In this document: one piece after another, positions 8,509-17,713 of the stretch
How positions within the stretch are numbered: the first letter of the stretch is position 1
How the letters are laid out: each line of letters opens with the position of its first letter
Source: a virus
Direction: 5' to 3' (one strand)
Length of the DNA: 48,425 nt
Virus record (IMG/VR): IMGVR_UViG_3300031976_000138
Span: 1-48,425 of that record
Notes under the pieces: generated by a model
Told to the model about the DNA's origin: nothing
The model's database searches: none
The model's input: only the letters and a program-made list of their open reading frames with translations
Program-made: the position numbers and the translations under genes

Positions 8509-11500
8509 TGGCTGAAACAGAATTTAATATTAATGATTATCTAAATAAAGAAGATAAAGTAACACCTTCTGTAGATACAGTTGTTGATGGGGCAAGTAAA
8601 AAACAAACCTCAGAATTTAATATTAATGAGTTTTTAAATAAAGAAGATAGAACCTCTACTAATAATAATGTAAAAACAACAACAAAGGTAGAAAGAGTAA
8701 ACCCTTATTCATCTACTTCAGCCAGACAAAAACTTGCAACCGCTATAGATTACGGTGGTACATTAGATAAAAAAGATTTAGCGGAAGGGAATAACGCAAC
8801 TAAAATACGTGCATATATGAGCGCACGGCACGGAAGCAAGTATTCTTTAAGTAGAGCGACACCCCTTACCGATAAAAAAGTAGTAGCTGACTTTGTTCAA
8901 CATATGCGATACTTTACTGCTAATGTTCAGTCTACTGCAGGTGAATCGTATTGGGCATTTAATACGGCAACAGAAGAACAGAAACAAATGGCTGGAGAAG
9001 CGTATGAGCTATACGATCAACTAGGTAATGTTTTTACTACAGGTACTCCAGGAGAAAGAATAACAGGGGTTAAAGATTATATCTTTGCCTCCGCAACCGA
9101 TGTAACTAACTATTTAGGTGTTGCCACTGGTGGTGCGTCTAAATTAATTACGTTAGGCGTAAATCAATCAGCAAAGACTGCCGTAAAAAGAGCTATGATA
9201 CAGGCAGGTAAAGATGCCTTATTAAAAAATAAATCTAAAAAACTAGTAGCAAAAGCAATGAATGATGCAAAAATTAAAACAGCATCTACTCTCACTAAAC
9301 AATTTGCTAAATCTAAACCTGGTAAAGAGCTAGTAGAGGAAGCAGGTAAAAATGCCGCTAAATTTGAAGCTAATAAGATTAAGTATACAGCAGCAAATCA
9401 GTATAAAAAATCTATTCTAACTAGTGCGGCACGAAGATCTTTACTGGCTACGGGCGCACTTGATGGTGTGGTAGCGGTAGGGCAAGATGCAACGTATCAA
9501 TCCACTATGATGGAAGCTGGAAGCCAGACAGACTACAACGAATTTCAGACAGCCGCTAGTTTTTTATTAGGCATTGTTGCTGCTGGAGGACAATATACTT
9601 TTCAAAAAGCAGGAAGAAGTGTTGCTAGTAAAACAGATATAAAATTAAAAACTAAAATTAGAAAAAGTTCTCGCTTACTTAATACGCCTCTGCTTTCCCT
9701 AAACTGGAAAAACGCTAAATCTGCTGATGAAGCAGTAGATAAACAAATGAATGAGTCTATTGATGCGTGGGCAAAGAAATGGAAATCTTGGGAAACTAAA
9801 ACAGAACTTAAAGGTAAAACTAGAACTGATCTACACATAGATTTACTTAAAGAGATTGTACTTGGAGGAGATAAAAAGGGAGGGCTAGTTGAACTTTATA
9901 GGCGCAATACAGGAGGAACACGGATTGCAGCAGATGTAAAATTTGTTGACTTGATGTCTTTAATGACACAGTACCTTAGTAACGCCAATGTAAGGAAAAT
10001 AGCAAAGAAGATAAAAGAAGTAGACCCACATATTGATTTACAAGACCTTACCAATGCAAAACAATTAAAAACAACAATAGGCGACATACTATCTGAAGAT
10101 GCAAGTCTGTCAGGTAAAATTCTTAATGTGCATAGCCAAGGAAGAAAGGCGTTAGATACTGCCTTAACCACAGCAGAAATGGCTATGGACGCACAAGTAC
10201 GTAGCCTAGATCCTGATGCTGTGTTAGACTTTGTACCAAAAGCCACTTATAAAAAAGGGCAAAGGGTTATAGTAAAAAATGAAATTTATACTGTTACAAA
10301 AGACCATACAGCAGATAAGATTATGGACTTTAAAAACTTTGAGATTATTAGAAACCCAAAAAAGCTGGAGTATGGTGTAAACCTTTGGCGTAGATTATTG
10401 GTGTCTTTACCTCAAACAACAGCATTAAACTTAAAGGGCTTCTCAGCAATTTATACAGGTAATGGTGTAGCAGAGATATTAGCTGCCACCCAATATAGTG
10501 TAGCTGCAATGTTGACAACAGGAGCGCAACGACAAGAAATGTTGCGTATGAGAAACATATACTTTCAAACACAACAAAAGAAGTTTCAAAGTTTCTTAAA
10601 TCCCTACGACACATTTGACACTTTTGAAGCTGTATTAGAAAATAATAAAGATGCACGTAAAGTGTTAACTGAGTCCTACTATATGGGGGTTGAAAAGTCA
10701 GGCTCTCGTTTTGGAATGGACCCTGAAAATAAAGTGTTTAAAGGTGCAGAAAAGGTTGCAGATACTGCAAGTGCCATCTCAGGAGTAAAATTACAAGATT
10801 TATACACAAAGTCTCAATTCTTTATACCTGAACTCGATAAGTTTCTTAAAATGAAACATAATAAAAGTTTAGATGATGTAATAGACTCAGGAGAATATTC
10901 TTTAATTGATGGTGAATCCCTTGCATTTGCTATTGAGGGTACACAGAAGTCCGTGTTTGCTTTTGATTATACAACTGATAAAAACAAAACAGGATTAAGA
11001 TTGGTTGCTAAAGCAATTGAAGGTGCATCAAAAGCACCAGGTCTTAATTTTATTATGCCTTTCGGTAGGTTCTTCAATAACGTAATTGCTACGGCTCATC
11101 AATGGGGTCCTTCTGGTCTAATACAGAGTGGTGCTGTTGAAGCAGTACGAAAAGCAAAAAAGGTTACAGGCGGAAAAGTAGCCCCTCGTTCCGTCCTAGA
11201 AATGGCAAGCGCACAATCTGACTTTAATAAGGCATTGGTTGGAACAGGTGCAATTATAGGTGCTACACAATATCAATTCTCTAAATCAGAAGAGCTAGGT
11301 ACGTTTGAAGTAGAAGGACCTGGTGGAACAATTATAGACCACGAAAATAACTACCCTTTTTCTTTATTGCTCGCTACAGGAGAATTTATTAAAAGTAGAA
11401 TTGTTAATTCCCCTGACTACGACAAAGAGAACAACGAGTGGACTTTTAAAAATGTAACAGCAAAAATGAAAGATTTAAAAATTGGAGGGCATACTCCAGA

Positions 11501-12458
11501 GGCTAGAGCAAACGTAGTTAAGCAACTAGGTATTGGACAGAGTATCACCAATAGTCAATTTGGGAATGATTTAAACGCAATGATTGACGGTCTGTTGGGC
11601 GGCAGACTAACAGGAAACGGAAAAGATAAAACAGATCAATTTATTAAAACAGGTGCTTTATTATTAGCTGGGGCAACTAGACCTTTCGGTATGGTCAATG
11701 ACTTAACTGGAATGATAATGGGTTATGATACAGCTAAAGACCCTAGACAAACTAGAGGAAAAGGTGAAGTTCTTACCGAAAGCTCTACACGCTACGTAGG
11801 CCACATACTTCGTGCTATGAATGAAAAACTAGGATCAGTATTATATGGAGAAGATAAAGCTAAAATTATAACTGAAGCTATTACATCTAAAGATCTTGTT
11901 ACTGCTCGAAGATCAGGACGTATTGCATCTTCAGGTAATCCTTTTGCAAAAGTTTTAGGGGTAAAGTACAAAGAAGGCAAAACTAACACGGAAGCATTAA
12001 TGGCTGTTTTAGGGCAGCAAGAGTGGCAGTTAGATGCCAGAACTAATCAACCAGGATTAGATGCAACATATAATAAATTTATGCAACCTATTTTAGACAA
12101 ACAAGCAGCAGTACTTTTAAGTAGTAAGAAATATATGAGGGGTTCAGAAGGAGAGAAGAGAAGGATTTTTGAATATTTACTAAAAGATATGCGTAAAGAA
12201 GTCAGACAACAAATTGAAATACTTGGCTCTGTTAATGATGATGCTTTTAGAGGAAAAGCAATTAGAGAATTTGAGGGCAAGTATACTCCATCTATAAAAC
12301 GAGAAGCTCTTAAATATATGAAAGCCGAAGGTTATGAAATAGAACTTAGGGATATGTCCACTGAAGAAGTTATGCAATTACTAAAGTTTGCTAACTTAAT
12401 TGATTTTGACATTGAAAGGGTATCAGAGGGCTATTTAGCTACAAGGTCAATAAAGTAA
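8508..12458 (+). CDS. Giant internal virion (DNA ejection) protein
   Basis: At 1316 aa this is the longest product in the window. It begins with two near-identical 11-residue motifs, EFNINDYLNKE (about residues 4-14) and EFNINEFLNKE (about 36-46). A long, mostly helical, Lys-rich sequence follows, with short Gly/Ala-rich hydrophobic stretches that could touch membrane (for example around 195-215, 345-360 and 1050-1065). The C-terminus is strongly charged and helical. Its start overlaps the previous stop as TAATG. Length, position and helical character fit a podoviral internal protein that forms part of the DNA ejection conduit. No catalytic motif was recognised. It ends one base before the convergent leftward block. 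Confidence 0.8.
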   Translation: MAETEFNINDYLNKEDKVTPSVDTVVDGASKKQTSEFNINEFLNKEDRTSTNNNVKTTTKVERVNPYSSTSARQKLATAIDYGGTLDKKDLAEGNNATKIRAYMSARHGSKYSLSRATPLTDKKVVADFVQHMRYFTANVQSTAGESYWAFNTATEEQKQMAGEAYELYDQLGNVFTTGTPGERITGVKDYIFASATDVTNYLGVATGGASKLITLGVNQSAKTAVKRAMIQAGKDALLKNKSKKLVAKAMNDAKIKTASTLTKQFAKSKPGKELVEEAGKNAAKFEANKIKYTAANQYKKSILTSAARRSLLATGALDGVVAVGQDATYQSTMMEAGSQTDYNEFQTAASFLLGIVAAGGQYTFQKAGRSVASKTDIKLKTKIRKSSRLLNTPLLSLNWKNAKSADEAVDKQMNESIDAWAKKWKSWETKTELKGKTRTDLHIDLLKEIVLGGDKKGGLVELYRRNTGGTRIAADVKFVDLMSLMTQYLSNANVRKIAKKIKEVDPHIDLQDLTNAKQLKTTIGDILSEDASLSGKILNVHSQGRKALDTALTTAEMAMDAQVRSLDPDAVLDFVPKATYKKGQRVIVKNEIYTVTKDHTADKIMDFKNFEIIRNPKKLEYGVNLWRRLLVSLPQTTALNLKGFSAIYTGNGVAEILAATQYSVAAMLTTGAQRQEMLRMRNIYFQTQQKKFQSFLNPYDTFDTFEAVLENNKDARKVLTESYYMGVEKSGSRFGMDPENKVFKGAEKVADTASAISGVKLQDLYTKSQFFIPELDKFLKMKHNKSLDDVIDSGEYSLIDGESLAFAIEGTQKSVFAFDYTTDKNKTGLRLVAKAIEGASKAPGLNFIMPFGRFFNNVIATAHQWGPSGLIQSGAVEAVRKAKKVTGGKVAPRSVLEMASAQSDFNKALVGTGAIIGATQYQFSKSEELGTFEVEGPGGTIIDHENNYPFSLLLATGEFIKSRIVNSPDYDKENNEWTFKNVTAKMKDLKIGGHTPEARANVVKQLGIGQSITNSQFGNDLNAMIDGLLGGRLTGNGKDKTDQFIKTGALLLAGATRPFGMVNDLTGMIMGYDTAKDPRQTRGKGEVLTESSTRYVGHILRAMNEKLGSVLYGEDKAKIITEAITSKDLVTARRSGRIASSGNPFAKVLGVKYKEGKTNTEALMAVLGQQEWQLDARTNQPGLDATYNKFMQPILDKQAAVLLSSKKYMRGSEGEKRRIFEYLLKDMRKEVRQQIEILGSVNDDAFRGKAIREFEGKYTPSIKREALKYMKAEGYEIELRDMSTEEVMQLLKFANLIDFDIERVSEGYLATRSIK

Positions 12459-12459
12459 A

Positions 12460-12663
12460 CTACTTGATGCCCCATAACTCGACGCTTCTTTGTGTCCACA
12501 ACTCAGCCTCTACTAAATGTAATAGGGCATTGTCTAAGTCCGAAGTGCTGTGAAGATTATCTTTTAACGAGTTACGTAAAGATTTAATAAGGTTATTAAA
12601 GTCTCGTTTAAAGATATTTCTTTTCTTGTTTATGTGTGCATTGGCTTCTTGTTCTAATTTCAT
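12460..12663 (-). CDS. Small charged helical protein
   Basis: The 67-aa product is highly charged and predicted helical, with many Lys, Asn, Leu and Glu residues and a C-terminal tryptophan-containing segment. Its ATG overlaps the stop of the endonuclease VII gene by one base (TAATG), which supports it as a real last gene of the leftward block. The stop lies one base from the stop of the convergent 1316-aa gene. I know no family for it. It could modulate the adjacent nuclease or reductase, but nothing in the sequence shows this. Confidence 0.7.
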   Translation of the reverse strand: MKLEQEANAHINKKRNIFKRDFNNLIKSLRNSLKDNLHSTSDLDNALLHLVEAELWTQRSVELWGIK

Positions 12664-13079
12664 TACTTTGCTTTTTCTTTGCTCGTTGATAAGTATTTAA
12701 TTGCCCTCTTTAAAGCAGGTATACTATCTTGAAGTTGACCTAATCCCATATTACATCTATTACATAAAAACCCTCTAAATTCTTTACTATCCCAACAATG
12801 ATCTAGTACCCAAACCTGGTCACCCGAAAAATCTAAGTTTTCTAAATCCTTTTTACTTTTACGACATATAGGGCATTTATAGGTTTTGTCTGGATAAGGG
12901 TTAGTTTTTTTTAAAAAATATCGTAATGATTTAAGTTCTGCCAGACATTCAAGGCACTCTGTTCTTACATAAGACGAATTGCCAAAACTATTAATGTTCT
13001 TTACTACATTGCAGACACGGCATTTTTTCGTGTCCCCTGGCTCTATACTGTGCTTAGTTTTAAAAAGATCAAACTGCAC
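12663..13079 (-). CDS. Endonuclease VII-like junction nuclease
   Basis: The 138-aa protein has the recombination endonuclease VII signature: paired zinc cysteines (C69-x2-C72 with C106-x2-C109), a DH catalytic centre (D93-H94) and the motif FRGFLCNRCN followed by GLGQLQD. Members such as T4 gp49 cut Holliday junctions and branched DNA, using a zinc-held His-Me fold. Here an extra N-terminal zinc-ribbon-like set (C20-x2-C23, C42-x2-C45) precedes the core. It overlaps both neighbours by one base. In this phage it probably debranches replicating DNA before packaging, alongside the T7-type endonuclease I further upstream. Confidence 0.9.
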   Translation of the reverse strand: MQFDLFKTKHSIEPGDTKKCRVCNVVKNINSFGNSSYVRTECLECLAELKSLRYFLKKTNPYPDKTYKCPICRKSKKDLENLDFSGDQVWVLDHCWDSKEFRGFLCNRCNMGLGQLQDSIPALKRAIKYLSTSKEKAK

Positions 13080-14983
13080 TAAGTAAGATCCACAATCTCA
13101 CATACATCTCCACTACACGCTAGGGTTTGCATCCCTACAGTATTGTCTTCCTGTTCATAAGAAGATAACTTTTCCCAGTCTATTTTACTAGGGAAGTCTT
13201 TTAGTAACGCTTTGTAGTCATCCTTCGCACACTCCTGATAAGGTGCTTGTTGGTAGGTATGATCTGAATGGGGCAGAAAAGACACACCACTCATCTCATC
13301 AAAATACTTATATACAAATGCTCCTACTTCCATCCATTCATCAGGTAGAACTGTAATGGTTACAGAAGGTTTGTGTTCACACCAGTGCCGTTGATAGGTT
13401 AACCACATCTCTAGTTGATCTATGGCTGTCATATCATTTCGAGTTACAGCATTTTTAGGTGACGCAATCGGAAACGTAAACACAGTTGTAGTGTCTGGTT
13501 TCATTACACATAACTCTGAAGGTATATTCTGGTCCTTCATAAACTGTGTAATAGGATCTTTATTGTCTCCTCGAACAGTTCTATAGTAATACTGGCTGTG
13601 TCTAGCGTGTATGCCTGACGCACTGTCTACAAGTTGTGATACTGTACCACTAGGCTTGACGCAGGTAATAGCAGTAGATTGTTGTACCCCTAATCTTACT
13701 GCCCACTCTTTGTTAGTATCAACAGCAACGTGACGGAGATGATCTAGCGTCTGAGCTAGTCCTTTGTTTTTAGCTGTGAGCAATGGGTTGTCCATTATAC
13801 CTGTAAGGGACACACCTAATAGTCTTTCTTCTTCTGTGTTGTTCTGCCAGACTTTACGCAAGTATGGAAACTTAGTTAGGCTGGATTGTATTGTACCTAT
13901 TATTGTAGCTAACTTAACTTTGTTAGATAAACTCTTTATATCGTCTGTGGCTCGTACTACTACTTCACTTAAATTGCAAAATTGGTAAGGGCGTAATATG
14001 ATCTCGCTGCACGGGTTAGTTCCAAACTCCCATTCAGTGTCTCGTCTATCATTCTTAGCTGCTTGTTTCTTACTGGCTTGCCTGTTGAAGATGCCTCGCT
14101 CACCTGATTTAGACTCTACAAGTGCAGTCCATTCACGTAAGAATGTTTCCATATCAGGTTTCTCTGTGTAACTAACTGAGTTGTTAGCTAAAGCTCGATG
14201 TCCTGCGGTCTCCCACCAGTTACCCGACTTGGCGTGTCTCATACGATCATCTGATAAGTTTGATAATGAGATCATAGCACTGCGTCTAACGCCACCACTG
14301 ACTACAATTTCTCCTACCTTACACATAATATCGTGGCACTCTAAGCTAGACAGCCTGCGGTTCTGTGCGCCTTTGAATGTAGCAATACAGAAGTTAAACA
14401 GGTCTATCAAAGGTGCTGGGCCAGAAGCTCTGCCACCAAACGTCTTGAGCTTTGCGCCAGCAGGACGAACTAAAGATACATCCCACTTAGGTACTTCCCC
14501 TGCCCAGAGTAATGCTAAGACTTGTCTAAATGCTTTAGCCCAACCTTCTTTGCTATCTTTAACTATAATAGTTGTATCACTATCAAACATCGTTGGTACT
14601 TCAGGTAGTTTAGATATGTACTGCCGCTCAACACTAAACCCTACACCAGTACCACACAAAAGTATAAACATAGCTTCGTCAAAACTTTTTGGGTCATCTA
14701 CAGGTAGGTAGCTACAGTTGTAGCCTGCTGTGTTATCTCTGTCCAATGCAGGGCCAGCAGTCATCATTGCTCTCATAGATGGCATTACTTGCAGCGATAT
14801 AATAGCGTCATACAACTTTTTTCTTGTGTCTGTATCTATAGCGTTTGTTTTACATATTTGATCTACATACCTAGATACTGTTTCGTCCCAGCTTTCTCTT
14901 CGACCCTCAGTGTCTAACCATCTAGCATACCGTGATTTGTGAATGAATGATTGATAGTCCGTTGGTAAATAGTTATTAGACAT
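13079..14983 (-). CDS. Class II (adenosylcobalamin) ribonucleoside-triphosphate reductase
   Basis: This 634-aa enzyme should convert ribonucleotides to deoxyribonucleotides with a B12-derived radical. The catalytic set of the Lactobacillus leichmannii monomeric reductase is complete: redox Cys C90 (YNCSYL), thiyl Cys and Glu in NPCSE (C325, E327), the partner C336 eleven residues later, and a C-terminal shuttle pair C623/C628 (CSGDVC). It is shorter than the 739-aa prototype. A GGVRRSAM segment and KPSGT (443-447) fit the substrate-binding region. It is translated with the endonuclease VII gene (one-base overlap). Oxygen-independent dNTP supply relying on host B12 fits a marine phage. The start ATG has an AAGGG Shine-Dalgarno. 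Confidence 0.95.
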   Translation of the reverse strand: MSNNYLPTDYQSFIHKSRYARWLDTEGRRESWDETVSRYVDQICKTNAIDTDTRKKLYDAIISLQVMPSMRAMMTAGPALDRDNTAGYNCSYLPVDDPKSFDEAMFILLCGTGVGFSVERQYISKLPEVPTMFDSDTTIIVKDSKEGWAKAFRQVLALLWAGEVPKWDVSLVRPAGAKLKTFGGRASGPAPLIDLFNFCIATFKGAQNRRLSSLECHDIMCKVGEIVVSGGVRRSAMISLSNLSDDRMRHAKSGNWWETAGHRALANNSVSYTEKPDMETFLREWTALVESKSGERGIFNRQASKKQAAKNDRRDTEWEFGTNPCSEIILRPYQFCNLSEVVVRATDDIKSLSNKVKLATIIGTIQSSLTKFPYLRKVWQNNTEEERLLGVSLTGIMDNPLLTAKNKGLAQTLDHLRHVAVDTNKEWAVRLGVQQSTAITCVKPSGTVSQLVDSASGIHARHSQYYYRTVRGDNKDPITQFMKDQNIPSELCVMKPDTTTVFTFPIASPKNAVTRNDMTAIDQLEMWLTYQRHWCEHKPSVTITVLPDEWMEVGAFVYKYFDEMSGVSFLPHSDHTYQQAPYQECAKDDYKALLKDFPSKIDWEKLSSYEQEDNTVGMQTLACSGDVCEIVDLT

Positions 14984-14995
14984 TGTTGTTTTCCC

Positions 14996-15529
14996 TTATA
15001 ATCTGCCAAAAAATTCTGTTGCTGTTTTGTTTTTTAAATCAAATAGATACCACGCACAGTTATCTTTTCCTGTGTTTTTACTATCTTCAATCCATTTCAC
15101 TCTTCCTACACTGACAATCTTTTTACAATATTTTAAATATGGTATGGCCTGTCTAGTGTGCATCCAATCGGCATCAAAAAGTAACCAGGTCTTTCCTGAT
15201 GCTATAAAGTTTTCTATTAAAGGATGTAAAATATCTCTGTTCCAAGGTGGGTTAGTAATACAATATGTGTTACTTTTATATGCGTCCCACTTAATCGTCA
15301 AAGCATCTTCTTTACTAATGCCTTTATCTAACTGTGGCTCAATGTCTGTAGCTTTTATACAAACTCCATTTGTTAGAGTTTTAAGATGTTCTATTAACCT
15401 ACCATCTCCTGCACAAGGTTCAATATAATCAAAGGCTATTGGCAGGTGCGGAACTAATGGTGCTAACGCAGAGATTGGGGTAGGATAGAAGTCTCTTTCA
15501 ATTCTTTCAAAGTTAGATCTTTTACCCAT
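14996..15529 (-). CDS. Small N6-adenine-type DNA methyltransferase-like protein
   Basis: The 177-aa protein has the SAM-binding motif I (EPCAGDGRL, residues 37-45) and the catalytic tetrad NPPW (93-96) typical of amino-methyltransferases acting on adenine in DNA. An N-terminal DFYPTP segment is shared with many phage methylase-like proteins. No separate target-recognition domain is visible, so specificity may be loose, or the protein may have another role. It sits between the reductase and a run of small genes. It is the first of two methyltransferases in the leftward block; the other is the C5-cytosine enzyme at 24340-25311. Possible role: host-mimicking methylation against restriction. Confidence 0.8.
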   Translation of the reverse strand: MGKRSNFERIERDFYPTPISALAPLVPHLPIAFDYIEPCAGDGRLIEHLKTLTNGVCIKATDIEPQLDKGISKEDALTIKWDAYKSNTYCITNPPWNRDILHPLIENFIASGKTWLLFDADWMHTRQAIPYLKYCKKIVSVGRVKWIEDSKNTGKDNCAWYLFDLKNKTATEFFGRL

Positions 15530-15532
15530 TAA

Positions 15533-15706
15533 CTACCACCGCTCTTTAACTTTTATTTTTTCTACTTTTACATCATCAATATCGTGTATTGCATTTGCTA
15601 TAGATTCTGCCACTTCTCTTGGGTGTTCCTCTTCAACTAAAGATAAGATATTTCCTTCTTCATCTACCTTCAAAGTAAAGGACACGTAAAAAGATTTATA
15701 GCTCAT
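15533..15706 (-). CDS. Small acidic hypothetical protein (57 aa)
   Basis: This gene starts in a four-base ATGA overlap with the upstream DUF3310 gene and ends 4 nt before the methyltransferase start. The product is 57 aa, beginning MSYKSFYVSF, with alternating beta-like N-terminal residues, an acidic middle and a C-terminal KVEKIKVKERW. Its composition and position support a real gene, although it is short and of unknown function. It may be a small alpha/beta accessory protein. Confidence 0.75.
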   Translation of the reverse strand: MSYKSFYVSFTLKVDEEGNILSLVEEEHPREVAESIANAIHDIDDVKVEKIKVKERW

Positions 15707-15936
15707 CCTTTCTCCGCCATACGTTCCTTATAGGTATGTAGTCTTTCCATATACCAAGCAGCTTTATTTAAATCTTCATCGCCATTCTTATACCCCTCAC
15801 GCCAAGTATATTTAATAATATTACCTTTACAGTATCCTCGAAATTCTTCTGGAGAAAGTGCCGCTTCAATAGCTTCAATACACTCTATACCAGCGTGATT
15901 ATAATGAGGGGGTTGATTTACCATATCTTCAGTCAC
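15703..15936 (-). CDS. DUF3310 protein (T7 gp1.7-related domain)
   Basis: The 77-aa product matches the DUF3310 pattern closely: NQPPHYN, then ECIEAIEAAL, GYCKGNIIKYTWR, a Lys/Gly segment, and DLNKAAWYMERL. The family occurs in many phages. In T7 the domain lies within gp1.7, a nucleotide kinase affecting dideoxythymidine sensitivity, so a role near nucleotide metabolism is plausible here beside the ribonucleotide reductase. It overlaps both neighbours by four bases, consistent with coupled translation. The biochemical activity of the isolated domain is not established. Confidence 0.88.
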   Translation of the reverse strand: MTEDMVNQPPHYNHAGIECIEAIEAALSPEEFRGYCKGNIIKYTWREGYKNGDEDLNKAAWYMERLHTYKERMAEKG

Positions 15937-16295
15937 GCGCTACCTTTCGTCTTTGTTGTAGGGCCAAATTTTATGACGTTACCGCCTTGAGTTGTTACTT
16001 CTACTTCTGCTAAACCGTTAGCTTCTTCTTGTGCATCATCTTCAAACATCTTAATCATTAGATCTCTACGTTCTTCTACAATCTCCATAATATCGGGGTA
16101 TTCGTGTGCAACATCTAAAAAAGCACTCAGAAAAGTAGCACACTTAATTAAGTCACCAAGTATTTCTTTATCGACATTGCTTTCTGGACCCATTGCTAAT
16201 CCTGTTGATATTAAACCACTCCAAGCCCCGTCTTTATCAAAACTTATGGGACGAAGTATAAGAGCAACTTCATCGTCGGCTAGTGTGTAGCCCAT
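15933..16295 (-). CDS. Hypothetical conserved phage protein
   Basis: I place the start at the ATG at 16295 rather than an upstream in-frame ATG at 16346, because 16295 has an AAAGGA Shine-Dalgarno and gives a one-base TAATG junction with the endonuclease I gene. The product is 120 aa, acidic, with a Gly/Ala/Leu-rich middle (about residues 25-40) and a conserved-looking C-terminal VTTQGGNVIKFGP. A small metabolic or regulatory accessory is possible. I recognise no family and infer no function. Confidence 0.75.
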   Translation of the reverse strand: MGYTLADDEVALILRPISFDKDGAWSGLISTGLAMGPESNVDKEILGDLIKCATFLSAFLDVAHEYPDIMEIVEERRDLMIKMFEDDAQEEANGLAEVEVTTQGGNVIKFGPTTKTKGSA

Positions 16296-16750
16296 TATAT
16301 ATCCTTTCTTTTTGTTTTTAACTTTATCACAGTAGCTGATGTACACCTACCTTTTTCTGTTAACCATTCCATAGGTATAACTCTGTGCGCCCACTTGAAG
16401 TTATTCTTCTCACACCACCCTGAGTAGCGTGTCTTAGAACCTTTATATAGTTTAGCTTGGGCGTTACTAAATACAAAGCGTATATCTAACTCAGGATGTT
16501 GTTTCTGAATAGCTAAATGCTTGCGCCTATCTTCATTATCGAAGAATCCTTTGGCTTCGCATATGATGCCGTTGTCTAACTGGAAGTCAGGTGTGTAAGT
16601 ACGATACCGCAAGTCTTCCCATTGGACTTTCAGTATTTCGTAGCGTACTTCTTTTTGGTGATGTGTTAAGTAGTCAGCAAGGGTTTCTTCTAATCCGCTT
16701 CTGTAGCGTCTAGAATTGTGTCTACGTTTACTATTATTCTTTTTTACCAT
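16295..16750 (-). CDS. T7-type endonuclease I (Holliday junction resolvase)
   Basis: The 151-aa protein aligns by eye with T7 gp3 over its length: RSGLEE near the N-terminus, YTPDFQL, GIICEAKG, a DRRKHL segment, PELDIRFVFSNA, KLYKGSKT and a final IPMEWL. The PD-(D/E)XK catalytic residues are E21, D55, E65 and K67; the last three fall at the T7 positions. The T7 enzyme is a domain-swapped dimer that resolves Holliday junctions and helps break down host DNA. Its start overlaps the preceding gene by 17 nt. Together with endonuclease VII this phage carries two unrelated junction nucleases. Confidence 0.96.
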   Translation of the reverse strand: MVKKNNSKRRHNSRRYRSGLEETLADYLTHHQKEVRYEILKVQWEDLRYRTYTPDFQLDNGIICEAKGFFDNEDRRKHLAIQKQHPELDIRFVFSNAQAKLYKGSKTRYSGWCEKNNFKWAHRVIPMEWLTEKGRCTSATVIKLKTKRKDI

Positions 16751-16931
16751 CAGATAGGGAAGCCTTTAATTCATCAACTTTAACTCTACCTATTGTATTT
16801 ATACATTGTAACATATGATTGACTACATTTGATGTAGTTGTATTAACTTTTAGAACTTCAATTAATTCGTTTTGTGCATCAGTCATATTATCTGTGTCGT
16901 AGTCTGTGCCTTCGATTGTCATCTTTACCAT
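16734..16931 (-). CDS. Small conserved protein (DUF6447-like)
   Basis: The 65-aa acidic protein starts MVKMTIEGTDYDTDNM, followed by a helix and a C-terminal VKVDELKASLSDG. The pattern of a short beta hairpin followed by two helices, with an invariant-looking Y and late DEL, resembles small DUF6447-type phage proteins, though I assign this only from memory. It shares one base with the exonuclease stop and overlaps the endonuclease I gene by 17 nt, so it is translated within the recombination cluster. The function is unknown. Confidence 0.72.
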   Translation of the reverse strand: MVKMTIEGTDYDTDNMTDAQNELIEVLKVNTTTSNVVNHMLQCINTIGRVKVDELKASLSDGKKE

Positions 16932-17713
16932 TATGCTACCTCATCTTTTTTGTTTTTTAAGATCTCTGATGGATCATATTTTTTTACTAATTTCCAGTAA
17001 GAAAGAAGACTGTTAAACATAGACATATGCCTTACGTGGGTTTCTTTATCCCACCTATGTACTGCTATCAATTCTGGGTCTTCTCTATCTACAAATATAG
17101 ATACTCTTTCTGGTTCTTTGAAGTTGCACCCTTCTGCGTAAGCAGATAGCTGCATCCCGTGATCGTCGTAGACAAGTTTAGATGCCTGCTTATCTTTTAA
17201 ACCATCTTTAGTCTTAAAGTCAACAAATATTCCTGATTTAGAATATAAATCTATCTTGCCGCCATACCCAGAAGTAGAACAAAAAGAGTCTTCAGCAATC
17301 CATTCTTCACCAGGAAAGTTTTCATCTAAATAATCTTTAATAACTCTATAGGCTTTTGTTTCTTTGCCGCCCATAAAGCCCTGCTCTATCATAGCGTGGA
17401 TAATTGTGCCACGTTCAGCCGCATCTCTGCCTATCTTCTTAGAGTCTTGCTTACACCTATTAGTAAAGTCTTCTATAGATTCACCTGGGTCCTGCTCTAA
17501 TGTTATTGCAGAGTTCAGTGCCTGATTTACTTTCCAGTTTTCTAGGGAAGGTTTTGCCGCTACGCCTATTATTGTAGTAACAGAGGGGACGTATCCCCAC
17601 TGCCTCGCATCTCTTAGGGTGGTATTTCTTTCTTTACCATTTGCCCCAACAATAGTGTAAGTAGGCAAACCATCTTTGTCATACCAATGGCCTGCCTCTG
17701 ATAAATTCTCCAT
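16931..17713 (-). CDS. PD-(D/E)XK exonuclease (RecB/Cas4-like)
   Basis: The 260-aa protein has the RecB-family nuclease order: RGTIIHAMIE (102-111, conserved His), GGKIDLY (151-157, metal-binding D155), VDFKTKD (164-170, D165 and K167), and a QLSAY motif (188-192). It resembles the phage exonucleases that degrade host DNA or process ends, the functional analogue of T7 gp6 in podoviruses without that gene. It lies directly downstream of the putative SSB with a one-base overlap and upstream of endonuclease I, forming a recombination and DNA-breakdown group. The family is firm; the precise polarity is not visible. Confidence 0.88.
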   Translation of the reverse strand: MENLSEAGHWYDKDGLPTYTIVGANGKERNTTLRDARQWGYVPSVTTIIGVAAKPSLENWKVNQALNSAITLEQDPGESIEDFTNRCKQDSKKIGRDAAERGTIIHAMIEQGFMGGKETKAYRVIKDYLDENFPGEEWIAEDSFCSTSGYGGKIDLYSKSGIFVDFKTKDGLKDKQASKLVYDDHGMQLSAYAEGCNFKEPERVSIFVDREDPELIAVHRWDKETHVRHMSMFNSLLSYWKLVKKYDPSEILKNKKDEVA

